Shown here: positions 32,371-41,322 of the stretch, piece after piece
Position numbering within the stretch: position 1 is the first letter of the stretch
Layout of the letters: every line of letters begins with the position of its first letter
From: Thraustochytrium sp. TN22
Taxonomy: Eukaryota > Sar > Bigyra > Thraustochytrida > Thraustochytriidae
Direction: 5' to 3'
DNA length: 64,000 bases
Assembly: GCA_013306675.1 (NCBI GenBank)
Contig: JABLUY010000129.1
Coordinates: 40,094 to 104,093 of the forward strand
Position numbers and translations under genes: made by a program
The notes under the pieces: model-generated
What the model was told of the DNA's origin: nothing
The model's input: the letters and a program-made list of their open reading frames with translations, nothing else
The model's database searches: none

Positions 32371-33994
32371 CGCGCCCAGCTGCTGTTGCTGCTGCGCCTG
32401 AGCCGCCGCCTGCTGCTGCTGCAGCTCCTGCTGCAGCTGAAACGACGCAATCCTCCCTTCCGTTTTTTCCCTCCCCTGCTACGGCCTCCCTTCCGGCGCT
32501 CCGCGCCTCCACCTCGCGCGCCGAGTGCGCTGCGGCCGCCGGCGCGGCCGGGGGCGCCCTGGCCGGGCCTGCCTGGCCTCGCCTCCTGCGCTCCACGGCC
32601 CGCGCCCGAGGCGGCGGCGGCGCGCGGCGCGGCGACGGCGCTCCCTCGCGCGCTCCGCCCTGCGCCCGCTGCCGGCCTCGCTCCAGTGAAGGCGCTCTGC
32701 CGCCGCTACTGCCGCGCTGCGCAGTAGCCGAGTTCAACTCACCAGCGCTTGGCCGCCCGCTTGCAAGGGCCGAGTTTCGCGCGCGCTGCGGGCCGATCCG
32801 CGCCGCTGGCGCGGGGCCCGCAGCGCGCCGTGCCGCCGCGCGCGCCGCGCTGCGGGCCCGCTGCGGGCGCCGCCCGCGCCCGCGCGCGCGGCCCCGCAGC
32901 AGGCCCGCAGCGAGGCCGCAGCGCCGCCGCTGCGAGGGGGGGTGCGGGAGAGGAGCCGCCGCTGCAGTGCGCGCGCGTCCGGATCAAGCGGGCCGCGCGC
33001 CTGGCGCTGCTTTGCGCGACCCTTGTGCCAAGGGATGGCGCTGTCGCGGCTGCGGGGCGCAAGGCAGGGGGCGCCACTGGGCGCAACGGTCGCGAGGGTA
33101 GGGGGCGGGTCACTGGCGAGGGAAAAATAAGGAGGAGGAGACGGGGGACGGCCGTCCCGAGGGGCTGCGGGGCCGATGTGGGTCGCGTGACAGGTCGGCG
33201 TGAGTAAGCGGTCGTGCCTCTGTGCAGTGCCAGTGAAAACAGAACGGGAGGTGGAACAGAGGAACAGATCCTGTTCCGGATGTTCGGCTAGGGCGTTCTG
33301 ATTTCCCTGGGTTCGAGCCGTAGTCGCATCACGTCATCGTGACTGCATTGACCCGGACATCATCCGAGTCGATGCGCCAGTCAGTCACCGTTTCGTTCGG
33401 AAAACGTTTCGGGGATCATGTGCGTGCAGTGCGTGCGATGGCGCCGAGCGAAGCGTGGCGCTCGCTCCAAGGACTTGGAGATGCGTGGTGTCGAGCGAGA
33501 AGTCACAGCTGCCATCCACCTTTGGCCACCTTAGGCGCGCCTTGCCGTTCCCAGCTCGCATTGCTCATCAGCCGCAGGCTCGCTCCCTGTCTGGCTGCTC
33601 GCCCAGGCCCAGGCTGCACTGCAGTAGGCGTAGGAGCTGAAAAAGCTTGTGATCCCTCGCGTCGCCATCCAGACCCCGCCCATCATCGTCAAAAGCCGGC
33701 GATCTCCGACCCGCCTGCAGCAGCCGCAAAGGCCGACTCGAGGGCTCGCTCCGGGCGCCGCCGCTCCGCCCGCATCACCTTGGTCGCCGCGCGCGCTCCG
33801 CGGCCAGGCCGCGGCGTCTCCTCGGCGGCGCCGGCCGGGTTCTCCGGCAGGGCGGGCCCGGCGCGGCGCCACTGCGGCGGCCGCTCGGCGCGGCGCGGGC
33901 GGCGGCGGCGCCAGCCACGACCAGCCAGGCGGCGCGGCAGAGCCCGAAGGGAGCGGCGGCGCGGCTCGGCGCGGCGCGGCTCGGCGCGGCGCGG
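32371..33994. other. Divergent intergenic region between HMG-box and Sua5 genes
   Basis: 1.6 kb. The interval 32371-32436 is open in the HMG frame and Gln-rich (CAG/CTG triplets), behind a possible acceptor TTTCAG, so it may be coding if an upstream exon exists; no ATG was found for it. The stretch 32500-33110 is extreme-GC with long spurious frames on both strands; 33120-33700 is of mixed composition. No other gene is supported. Promoters of both flanking genes are expected here. Confidence 0.45.
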
Positions 33995-35329
33995 ATGGCG
34001 GCGGCGGGCGAGGGCGAGGGCGCGGCGTCGATGGCGGCGGCGCGGTCCGCGGCGGCGCGGCTGGCGACGCTGGTGGCGGCGGACGGCGGCGGGCTGCGGC
34101 GCGCCGGCGAGGCGCTGCGGCGCGGCGCGAACGTGGCGTTCCCGACGGAGACCGTGTACGGGCTGGGCGGCAACGCGCTGGACGTGGCCGCCGTGCAGAA
34201 CATCTTCGTCAAGAAGGGCCGCCCGCTCACGGACCCGCTCATCGTGCACGTGCTGGACGCAGAGGCGGCGCTGGAGCTCGTCAAGGCGGAGGGCGCGACG
34301 CGCCGCATCTTCGAGGCGCTGGCCAAGAGCTTCTGGCCGGGCCCGCTCACCATGGTGCTCGAGGCCAAGGACGTCGTGCCGCCCATGGTGTGCGCCAACA
34401 CGGGCTTTGTGGGCGTGCGCAGCCCTGCCCACGAGGTGGCGCGCGACCTGCTCAAGGAGGCGCGCGTGCCGGTGGCGGCGCCGAGCGCGAACCGCTTCGG
34501 GCACGTCAGCCCGACGTCGGCGGCGCACGTCATGGACGACCTCGGCGACCAGGACGTCATGGTCGTGGACGGCGGCGACGTGGACAAGGGCACCTGCTCG
34601 GTCGGCATCGAGTCCACCGTGCTCAAGGTGGCGGACCCAGACGCCGACGCGGACGACGACGCAGCGCCGCGCTCGCTCGTGCTCTTCCGCAAGGGCGGCG
34701 TGCCCGAGGCCGAGATCCGCCGCGTGCTAGACGAGGCCGGCTTCACGCAGACGCGCATCGTGGCGCCCGCCAAGGCCAAGGCCGCCAAGGCCGCCGCCGA
34801 CGAGGATGCCGCCGACGCGCCCGAGCCCGGCCCGGAGGAAGGCGCCATGGCGCCCGGCCAGCTCATCACGCACTACGCGCCGGATGTGGACACCTGGTTG
34901 CTCCGCAAGCCTGCCGGTGCGCTCGCGGCGCCGCAGGGCGCGGTCCGCGAGGCCGTGCTGACGCTGGCCGCGGACGACGATGGCCACGCGAACGACGACG
35001 GCCACGCGAACGCTGCTTCTGGCAGCGCGGCAGCCGTCAAGGGCCCTGCTCTGGAGCTCGCGTCCTGCGCCGTCGTGGACTTTGGCGGCGTGCTCAAGGC
35101 GCTCGAGCCGCACGCGCTAGCGTACCGCGACTTGAGCCCGGAAGGCGACGCTGCCGAGGCTGCGCGCGGGCTCTTTAGCGCGCTTCGCTGGACCGAGACC
35201 CTCGACGCCAAGCACGTGCTGGTACAGGACGCCTCCTTCGCGCCTGGCGCATTGGCTGCCTCCGTGGCGGACCGCATGTATCGCGCTGCGTCCGGCAAGG
35301 TTGCGGACTCCATTGCTCTGCAGGGGTGA
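33995..35329 (+). CDS. Threonylcarbamoyl-AMP synthase (Sua5/YrdC)
   Basis: 444 residues. The enzyme makes threonylcarbamoyl-AMP from threonine, bicarbonate and ATP, the first step of t6A37 modification of ANN-decoding tRNAs. Seen: YrdC domain entry FPTETVYGLGGNAL near residue 48, KKGRPLTDPLIVH near 73-85 with the substrate-binding KxR set, FWPGPLTMVLE near 110, SANRFGHVSPTSA near 163-175, and SVGIESTVL near 203. A variable Ala/Lys/Asp linker follows (about 250-285), then the C-terminal Sua5 domain (APGQLITHYAPDVDTWLL near 287; a Rossmann-like end to 444). Two closely spaced Mets (33995 and 34031) could both serve as start. The Ala-rich N-terminus may be a leader; targeting to mitochondria is possible but not shown. 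The Sua5 domain makes it the long, eukaryotic/archaeal-like form. Confidence 0.93.
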   Translation: MAAAGEGEGAASMAAARSAAARLATLVAADGGGLRRAGEALRRGANVAFPTETVYGLGGNALDVAAVQNIFVKKGRPLTDPLIVHVLDAEAALELVKAEGATRRIFEALAKSFWPGPLTMVLEAKDVVPPMVCANTGFVGVRSPAHEVARDLLKEARVPVAAPSANRFGHVSPTSAAHVMDDLGDQDVMVVDGGDVDKGTCSVGIESTVLKVADPDADADDDAAPRSLVLFRKGGVPEAEIRRVLDEAGFTQTRIVAPAKAKAAKAAADEDAADAPEPGPEEGAMAPGQLITHYAPDVDTWLLRKPAGALAAPQGAVREAVLTLAADDDGHANDDGHANAASGSAAAVKGPALELASCAVVDFGGVLKALEPHALAYRDLSPEGDAAEAARGLFSALRWTETLDAKHVLVQDASFAPGALAASVADRMYRAASGKVADSIALQG

Positions 35330-35983
35330 CATCCGCTTTTGAGCCGTACCTTCGCAACTTGGGGCGAGTGTACCTGCCGCTGCATGGCGACAATTTTGAT
35401 GATCTTTGAATCTGTTTCCAGTCCAACTTGAGCCTTGCTGAGCACCGAAAACATGAGACTTTCGTTTTTCTTTCAGGCCGCAGGCTGCATTGCCAACTGT
35501 AGTGTGTGCATCAAGGCTGTAACGCGCGCCGCAATCCAGGTCATTCCAGCCAAATGCAGAAAGAACTTCACGACAAGCAGGACGTGGCGTTCTATGGTTG
35601 ATCGGCGCTGCTATGCTGCTCCATCAGGCCTGACCGTGCCCTGACTTGGAGGTGATCATCTGTTTTTTTCAACACATGATGCTTGATTGATGCAAGTTTC
35701 TCCGTTGCCGCTTAGTCACGAAGCCTATCTACTACTGCGTCTGCCTCGTGCGCGCGGTGGCGACTTGAATGCATGCGTGCGTGTGTAGTAAGTTACAAGT
35801 ACTATCCCGTGCCACGCACTCTGTCCTCTGCGAAGACCGCAACGCTGAAACAACACGACCCGTGAGCGGGACCCTTGCGATCACGTCGGTCTCAGGAAAG
35901 CTTGATGTTATTAGCTAGAGCGCCTCGTAAGAGCGCGCGGCGGCAGCGTCTATTTGTCAGCGTGCCTCGTAAGCGCGCGCTCG
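35330..35983. other. Convergent intergenic region
   Basis: Lies between the ends of the Sua5 (+) and aminopeptidase (-) genes. Composition drops towards balanced AT/GC, with no domain-bearing frame. Short partial repeats of gcctcgtaa(g)agcgcgc occur near 35920-35930 and 35966-35976. Confidence 0.5.
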
Positions 35984-38719
35984 TTAGCGCGAGGCGGCAG
36001 CCTTGAGGTTGGCCTTGAAGTCCTCCGAGGCTTGGATGCGCTCGAGAAAGGCGGCGTTGGCACGCGTATTCTCGACAATCTGATCGATCGTGCGTGAAAT
36101 CTGGGGGACGAGCTCGAAGGAGGCCTTCTCTTTGAAAAAGGTCTCGATCTCGGCGGCACGTGCCTCGCTGGCGAAGGAGCCGCAAGAGTTGGCGACGGCG
36201 GCGGCGAGGAGCGAGGGCGAAGCGGTACGGATCATCTCGTGGATGCGGTCGAAATGCGTCTGCAGGTAGTCCCAGGAGAGCTCGAGGCCCTCGCGGGAGC
36301 TGGAGGAGACAGAGCCCATGGCGTAGAAGAAGTCCTGCTTCTTGACAGCACCCGAGGTGCACCAGTCGAGCGTGCGCACCTTGAGATCGTGGTCCTTGGC
36401 GTGGCCGAGAGCAAGCATGATCTCCTTCTTGGCCTGGTTGGTGTCGGCAAGGTCGATGAGTTCCATGCACTGGTTGTAGTGGTCCGGGGAGTCCGAGGTG
36501 GCGAGGACAATCTTGATGGCAGACGTCTTGATGTCCGAGGGCAGCGCCTCGGCGTTGGCCTCTGGGTCCGTCGCGAAGGTCTCGAAACGGTCGGTGGCGC
36601 GCTTGCGAATCTCCGGGTCGTCGAACATGAACTGCGCCTGAAGCCGGATGAGAGAGGCGCGCAGCAGGCGCGTGAGGTGACCGTCGCTCTCCTGTGCGTC
36701 CCAGCCGACCTCGGCGGCCGGCCTGGCGACGATGCGCACGGCGAGCGCGGTAAAGTCCTCCTCGAGCTCGGGCGCGAACTGGATGAGCTTGTGCAGTCCG
36801 GTGAGCGTGTCCTCGATAGCGGAAAGGACCGGGCTCGAGGTCTCGTTCTCAAAGGCGCCCAGCAGCTTGATGAGGGCGCCCGGGTCGACAGTGCCAGCCT
36901 TGGCGAGCGCATACGTGTCGAGGAGCAGACCGGCGCGGTCCGTGGCGGGCATCTCGAGCGAGCTGATGGCGTCTTCGAACGCGCGCGTGGTCTCCTCGGC
37001 GACCGGGCCGTAACTGACCCGCAGAGGCACGCGGTGGTCCGCGTTGACCTTGATCCAGGTGCGCTCGCCGTGCGGCACGGTAAAGGTGAAGCGCTGCACG
37101 CGCTTGCTCATGATGCCCAAGTCGATGACCTCGCCGTCGCCGCTGGGGCCGGCGTCGGCGGCCGCGCCCGTGCGGACAAAGATGGGAATCTTCCACAACT
37201 TGGTCTTTTGGTCCTTGTGCTGCGAGCCGTCCGAGATAAACCAGCGCTGCTCCAGCTCCAGCGTGCACGTGGCCTCGTCCGGCGACCAGCTTAGGCTGCG
37301 CACGGTGAGCACGGGGAAGCCCATCTGCTCGGTCCAGGAGGACATGACCTCGGCCACCGGTTTACCCGAGGCCTCGTGCCACGCCTGCCACAGGTCAGAA
37401 GTCTCCGTGTTGCCGTACTTGTGACGCGCCATGTAGATCCGCAAACCCTCCTCGAAGGCATCCTGGCCCAGGAAGGCGTTCGCCATACGCACCACGGTGG
37501 ACCCCTTGAGGTAGCTGATGGCGTCGAAATTCTGCATGCAGGCCTCCGCCTCGCGCACGGACACCTGGATCGGGTGCGAGGAGAGCAGCGCGTCGTTCCG
37601 CAGGCCGCCCTGCAGCTCCGAGAAGATGTACTGCTCCCACACGCTCCACTCCGGGTACAGCGTCGCCATCGCATACGCCTGCGTGTACGAGGCGAAGGCC
37701 TCGTTCAGCCAGATGCCGTCCCACCACGCCATGGTCACAAGGTTACCGAACCACTGGTGCGCCAGCTCGTGGCACACGACCGTCGCCACCCGCTGCTTCT
37801 GCTGGCTGGACGCGTTCTTGTTGTCCACGAGCAGATCCACCTCGCGGTAGGTGACCAGGCCCCAGTTCTCCATGGCGCCCATGGCGAAGTCCGGAATGGC
37901 GATCATATCCAGCTTCGGGAGAGGGTACGCCTCCTTGAAGGTCTGGTCGTACAGGTCCAGCGACTTGATGGCCACATCCAGGGCGTACTCGCCCATGTCC
38001 TGCTTGTTCGGCGGCGTGTACACGCGGATCGGCACCCCGTTGCCGGACTTGGCCTCCACATAGTCAAAGTCGCCCACACAAAACGCCAGCAGGTAGGTGC
38101 TCATCTTGGGCGTACGCTCGAAGACCACCTTGCGCGTCTTGCCGTCGTCCAGCAGAGTGCTCGACTCCACAGGCATGTTGCTCAGCGCCGTGAGCCCGTC
38201 CTCAATCACCAGCGTCATGCGGAAGACCGCCTTGCGCGCCGGCTCGTCAAAGCAGGGAAAGCACCGGCGCGCGTCCAGCGGCTCAAACTGCGTTGTACCC
38301 ATCACCGCGCGCTTGCCTTCGCGATCCGTGTAGCCGGACCGGTAGAACCCGGCCATCTGGTCGTTGTGCAGACCCACGAACTGAATGTCCAGATAGCCCT
38401 CGCCCTTGGGCAGCGCCTCATCGAACTCCAGCGTCACCGTCGTCGCCTTGATGTTGTAGTTGATCTTGTCGGCGCGCACCTTCTTCTCGCTACCCTTAGC
38501 CTGGAAGCTGCACTCCACAAGCTGCAGCTCCTTCGAGTGCACCGTCACCTCGCGCACGCCCGCCTTGTTCACCACCGCATCCATGCGCACCTGGCCGTCG
38601 AACCGGAAGTTACCCGCCAGGTTCGTCGCGATCGTCAGGTCATACTCCTTCACGTCCACATCCATCGACAGCACCACCCTGCATTCATCGCGCTTCGAGT
38701 CAGCTTCACCCTGTCGCAT
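35984..38719 (-). CDS. M1 family aminopeptidase (puromycin-sensitive type)
   Basis: 911 residues as an uninterrupted frame from the Met at 38719. Seen: the M1 N-terminal beta domain (EYDLTIATNLAGNFRFDG); GTTQFEPLDARRCFPCFDEP; the exopeptidase motif GAMEN near residue 279 (MGAMENWGLVTYREVDLL); the zinc site HELAHQWFGN near 314-323 with the third ligand Glu in WLNEAFASY near 340; and a long helical C-terminal domain. It releases N-terminal residues from peptides and, without a signal peptide or membrane anchor, is probably cytosolic and acts downstream of the proteasome. The 5' end is uncertain. An alternative first exon (ATG at 38878, donor at 38799/38798, acceptor before 38678) joins in frame and would replace the first 14 residues with MGAEQSRSAAKDRYVGGGEF and a few more; both versions converge at RVVLSMDVDVKEYDL. 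Confidence 0.93.
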   Translation of the reverse strand: MRQGEADSKRDECRVVLSMDVDVKEYDLTIATNLAGNFRFDGQVRMDAVVNKAGVREVTVHSKELQLVECSFQAKGSEKKVRADKINYNIKATTVTLEFDEALPKGEGYLDIQFVGLHNDQMAGFYRSGYTDREGKRAVMGTTQFEPLDARRCFPCFDEPARKAVFRMTLVIEDGLTALSNMPVESSTLLDDGKTRKVVFERTPKMSTYLLAFCVGDFDYVEAKSGNGVPIRVYTPPNKQDMGEYALDVAIKSLDLYDQTFKEAYPLPKLDMIAIPDFAMGAMENWGLVTYREVDLLVDNKNASSQQKQRVATVVCHELAHQWFGNLVTMAWWDGIWLNEAFASYTQAYAMATLYPEWSVWEQYIFSELQGGLRNDALLSSHPIQVSVREAEACMQNFDAISYLKGSTVVRMANAFLGQDAFEEGLRIYMARHKYGNTETSDLWQAWHEASGKPVAEVMSSWTEQMGFPVLTVRSLSWSPDEATCTLELEQRWFISDGSQHKDQKTKLWKIPIFVRTGAAADAGPSGDGEVIDLGIMSKRVQRFTFTVPHGERTWIKVNADHRVPLRVSYGPVAEETTRAFEDAISSLEMPATDRAGLLLDTYALAKAGTVDPGALIKLLGAFENETSSPVLSAIEDTLTGLHKLIQFAPELEEDFTALAVRIVARPAAEVGWDAQESDGHLTRLLRASLIRLQAQFMFDDPEIRKRATDRFETFATDPEANAEALPSDIKTSAIKIVLATSDSPDHYNQCMELIDLADTNQAKKEIMLALGHAKDHDLKVRTLDWCTSGAVKKQDFFYAMGSVSSSSREGLELSWDYLQTHFDRIHEMIRTASPSLLAAAVANSCGSFASEARAAEIETFFKEKASFELVPQISRTIDQIVENTRANAAFLERIQASEDFKANLKAAASR

Positions 38720-38733
38720 CTATCGCGCGTCAC

Positions 38734-38778
<45 letters not shown>

Positions 38779-38798
38779 GCGCGAAGCAGGCGCGGCAC
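38679..38798 (-). other. Candidate 5' intron of the aminopeptidase gene, containing the CAG repeat
   Basis: On the minus strand the donor is GAGAG/GTGCCGCG and the acceptor is GATGAATGCAG/GGTGGTG. The 120-bp interval, phase 2, would link an 80-nt first exon (38878-38799) to the main frame without a stop. It contains several other AG dinucleotides, including the CAG tract, which weakens the case. The alternative is that this DNA is 5' untranslated and translation begins at 38719. Confidence 0.4.
38735..38775. repeat. (CTG)13 / (CAG)13 trinucleotide microsatellite
   Basis: Thirteen uninterrupted ctg units on the plus strand, which is CAG on the aminopeptidase sense strand. It sits just 5' of the main coding frame, either in the leader or in a first intron; in one frame it would encode poly-Gln. 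Confidence 0.95.
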
Positions 38799-39374
38799 CT
38801 CTCGTCGTCCCCGCGAATGAACTCGCCGCCGCCGACGTACCGGTCCTTGGCCGCGCTCCGCGATTGCTCCGCGCCCATCTTGCCTCGCCGTCCGCTCTGG
38901 CCGGGATCCGCTGCTGCCGCTCCACGGCTCGACCGGCGCGCTGAGCCTGCTCGCCGCCGCGCGCGCCGCGGCCGCCACGCGCAGCGCCGATCCTCGCCGT
39001 TATTACGGGTCTGCGCTCGCTCGCTGCGCAGCTCCGCCAACTCAGTCAGCTCACCGGGTGCCGCTGTCATCATGATCAAAGACGGAACTTGAACGAACTT
39101 CGTTCAATTTACGGTCAAGTCAACGTCGTCGCTCGCGCTGGCTCAGCGAGGCGAGCTCTGGTCAAAGCCCAAAGCCAAGCCAGGCCAAGCCAAGCGGTGA
39201 CAGCCCTGGCAGCCAGCCTGTGAATTGAGCTGCACCCATGTGTGGTCACAGAGCTTGCTGCACGCCTTGGATGGTTCCGAGTCACGTCTCTGTTGTTATA
39301 CAAACCTGGAAAGGAGATGCCCCAGATCCGATTCTGGCTTTGTGCGCCTATGTGCACATCGCAAAGATGGAAGA

Positions 39375-39620
39375 AGCCTTTGCGGCGACGACTCGGAAGT
39401 TTCCCCCATCACTTCTGACAGGCAGCAGCATGTGCTCTCGAAGCGATGCGCCTTTGGGGCGACGACTCGGAAGTCCCCCCCCATTACTGTTGACAGGCAG
39501 CAGCATGTTTAGAGAATCTCAAGTGCTCTCGAATCCTTTGCGGCGACGACTCGGAAGCCCCCCCCCCATCACTGCTGACACGCAGCAGCATGTTTAGACA
39601 GTCCCAAGTGCTCTCGATGT
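39375..39620. repeat. Three imperfect direct repeats of about 75-85 bp
   Basis: Each unit begins ttgcggcgacgactcggaag (the second has ggggcgac), continues with a C-run, then catyactgytgacaggcagc and agcatgt, and ends in aagtgctctcgaa or a shortened form of it. Unit starts are near 39378, 39452 and 39537. The C-runs differ in length (5, 8 and 10), as expected from slippage. Confidence 0.85.
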
Positions 39621-39658
39621 CCGTCTCTCTTCTCTCTTTGCCGTGTCATCCAGTCTAG

Positions 39659-40813
39659 CTAGCTTGCCGCAGCCAGGTTGCTGACCGCCGGAGCATGGAG
39701 ACCCTTGTCGAAAGTGGTGGTGGTCGCCTCGATGGACTTGGCCGTGGCCTCGGACGGCGCGGCCTGCGCGAAGTGGTCCTCCATGGCGGCCTCGAGGAAG
39801 TCCATGGAGAGGCGATGCATGTAGGAGGTGGCGCCGAGGGCGCCCTCGCGGTATGCAATATGCGAGCCGTGGTTGGTTACGATGAGGCCGAAATTCTTGT
39901 ACTTTTGGAAGAGATCGAGCTTGATGTTCTCCCGCAAGCAGACCGGGTCGTCCGCGGCATTGAGCATGAGGCAGGGCACCTCGTTCTGATGGCAAATGTT
40001 GAGCGGGTCCGAGGCGGTGTGGTAGTGGTCCGCGGTCTCGAAGCCGGCAAGCCTGTAGGCGGCCTCGATGAAGTCGAGGACCGAGGCGCTACGCAGGACG
40101 TCCTGGTAACCGTCGACGTCGCGCAGCACGGCATAATTGGGCGCCAGAAAGAACGCCTTGAGGTTGAGGCGCATGACGTGCTCGACAAGCGGGCTGTCGG
40201 TCCGCAGGCGGGTCATGGAGTCACGCAGCGAGTAGGCCGGGCAGAGCGAGACGGCTGCCTTGACCGGGCCCTGCGCGCCGCCTCTCTGGCGCGAGATGTA
40301 CGAAACGACCTGGCCAGAGCCCGCGCTGATGCCGATGGCGCCGATGAAGCGCGCCTTGGGCCAGGCCTTCGCCACATGGTCCACCATGAGCTGCGAGTCC
40401 TCGCTGCAGCCCATGACATTGAACTTGGGCGTGCTGAGCCGCTTGCCCAGGTGGCCGCGGCGGACGAGCAGAAACGGCCGCCATCCGCGCGCCAAGGCGT
40501 ATCGCATGAATTCCGTCGTGTCGTAGCGACCGCCCGTGATCGTATGCAAGAAGAGCACGATGGGCGCGTCCTCGGGCAGCTCGCAGCCGGCGGGTTCGAG
40601 CAGTCGGTCCACGGCGACCTCGCCGCCATCCTTGCAGCGCAGCTCGGTGCGCTCGAAGCTCGCGCGCAGCAGGTGCGTGGCCTGCCAGAACCCAAAGAGC
40701 GTGATTTGCGCATACGACCAGCGCGCCCACCACGTCGGCTCGAAGTCCTTGAGCTCCATGAGCCCCAGGATGCGCTGCATGCGCTCATCCGCCTCGTTCG
40801 CGTGAACCTCCAT
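39659..40813 (-). CDS. Alpha/beta hydrolase A, ABHD1/ABHD3-like
   Basis: 384 residues from the Met at 40813 (MEVHANEADERMQ), chosen because its paralogue at 42414 begins the same way. Seen: VLFLHTITGG near residue 85 (oxyanion-side strand and HxxxGG turn); a nucleophile elbow GISAGSG near 163; an acid candidate in NAADDPVC near 290; a catalytic His in NHGSHIAY near 315. The order and spacing fit the EMB8/ABHD1-3 branch, whose members include phospholipases and esterases; the substrate here is unknown. The N-terminal WSYAQITLFGFWQATHLL segment is moderately hydrophobic and could touch membrane. Tandem with hydrolase B (same strand, 509 bp apart), to which it is closely similar throughout. The C-terminal tail rich in Ala/Thr is specific to this copy. 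Confidence 0.85.
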   Translation of the reverse strand: MEVHANEADERMQRILGLMELKDFEPTWWARWSYAQITLFGFWQATHLLRASFERTELRCKDGGEVAVDRLLEPAGCELPEDAPIVLFLHTITGGRYDTTEFMRYALARGWRPFLLVRRGHLGKRLSTPKFNVMGCSEDSQLMVDHVAKAWPKARFIGAIGISAGSGQVVSYISRQRGGAQGPVKAAVSLCPAYSLRDSMTRLRTDSPLVEHVMRLNLKAFFLAPNYAVLRDVDGYQDVLRSASVLDFIEAAYRLAGFETADHYHTASDPLNICHQNEVPCLMLNAADDPVCLRENIKLDLFQKYKNFGLIVTNHGSHIAYREGALGATSYMHRLSMDFLEAAMEDHFAQAAPSEATAKSIEATTTTFDKGLHAPAVSNLAAAS

Positions 40814-41322
40814 GGCTTGGGCTCGGCCGCCGGCGTGTCGTCTCGTGTCGTGGCTTGTCGTGGCTTGGGGTGGCGTTCTGCCTGCGCCACCGAGCTCGCG
40901 AGAGAGCGCGCGTGCGAGAGAGAGCCTGAGAGAGAGAGAGATCGAGGCTTGCTTCCTTCCAAAGGCGGCTTGGCGTCCGCGCAGCCGCGCTCTCGGTTGA
41001 GGACACCTGGCCAGCGTCTCGATCAACGAGTCGTTCGCGCAGCCTGGGCTATCTATCATTGCAGGGCGGCCTCGCTGACGTTTCCAGCCTCGTGGCTCGT
41101 GACGCGCTGCCTGCCAGGGCTCGTTTCGCTTTCTCCGAGCGAGCGAGCGCCGCCGCCGCTGCGGCGCTCTGGTCTGGAAATCGTCTGGCCAGCAACGGTC
41201 GACGCGTCGAGGATTCCGGCGTGACGCTCTCAGTGAGTGAGATCTTTTTGCTGGCTGACATCATCACGCAACGTGAAACTCATTTGTTCATCCAACGTCA
41301 CTCTCTGGCACTGGAGCTCAGC
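40814..41322. other. Intergenic spacer between the two hydrolase paralogues
   Basis: 509 bp holding the promoter of hydrolase A and the 3' region of hydrolase B. A gag-repeat (agagagagag) sits at 40930-40940, and gtgtcgtggcttgtcgtggcttg makes a short tandem near 40843-40870. No gene. Confidence 0.5.

Larger units (their letters stand above)
38720..39658. other. Region upstream of the aminopeptidase, downstream of hydrolase A
   Basis: Holds the CAG tract and possible first exon of the aminopeptidase (38799-38878), a GC-rich promoter segment to about 39110, then more balanced DNA. At 39375-39620 it holds three imperfect direct repeats (separate entry), which lie next to the 3' end of hydrolase A. 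Confidence 0.5.

Noticed and set aside
33290-33340. A tRNA T-arm-like string (gggttcgagcc)
   Set aside because: The flanking bases do not form the 5-bp T stem, and no anticodon or acceptor stem pairs around it.
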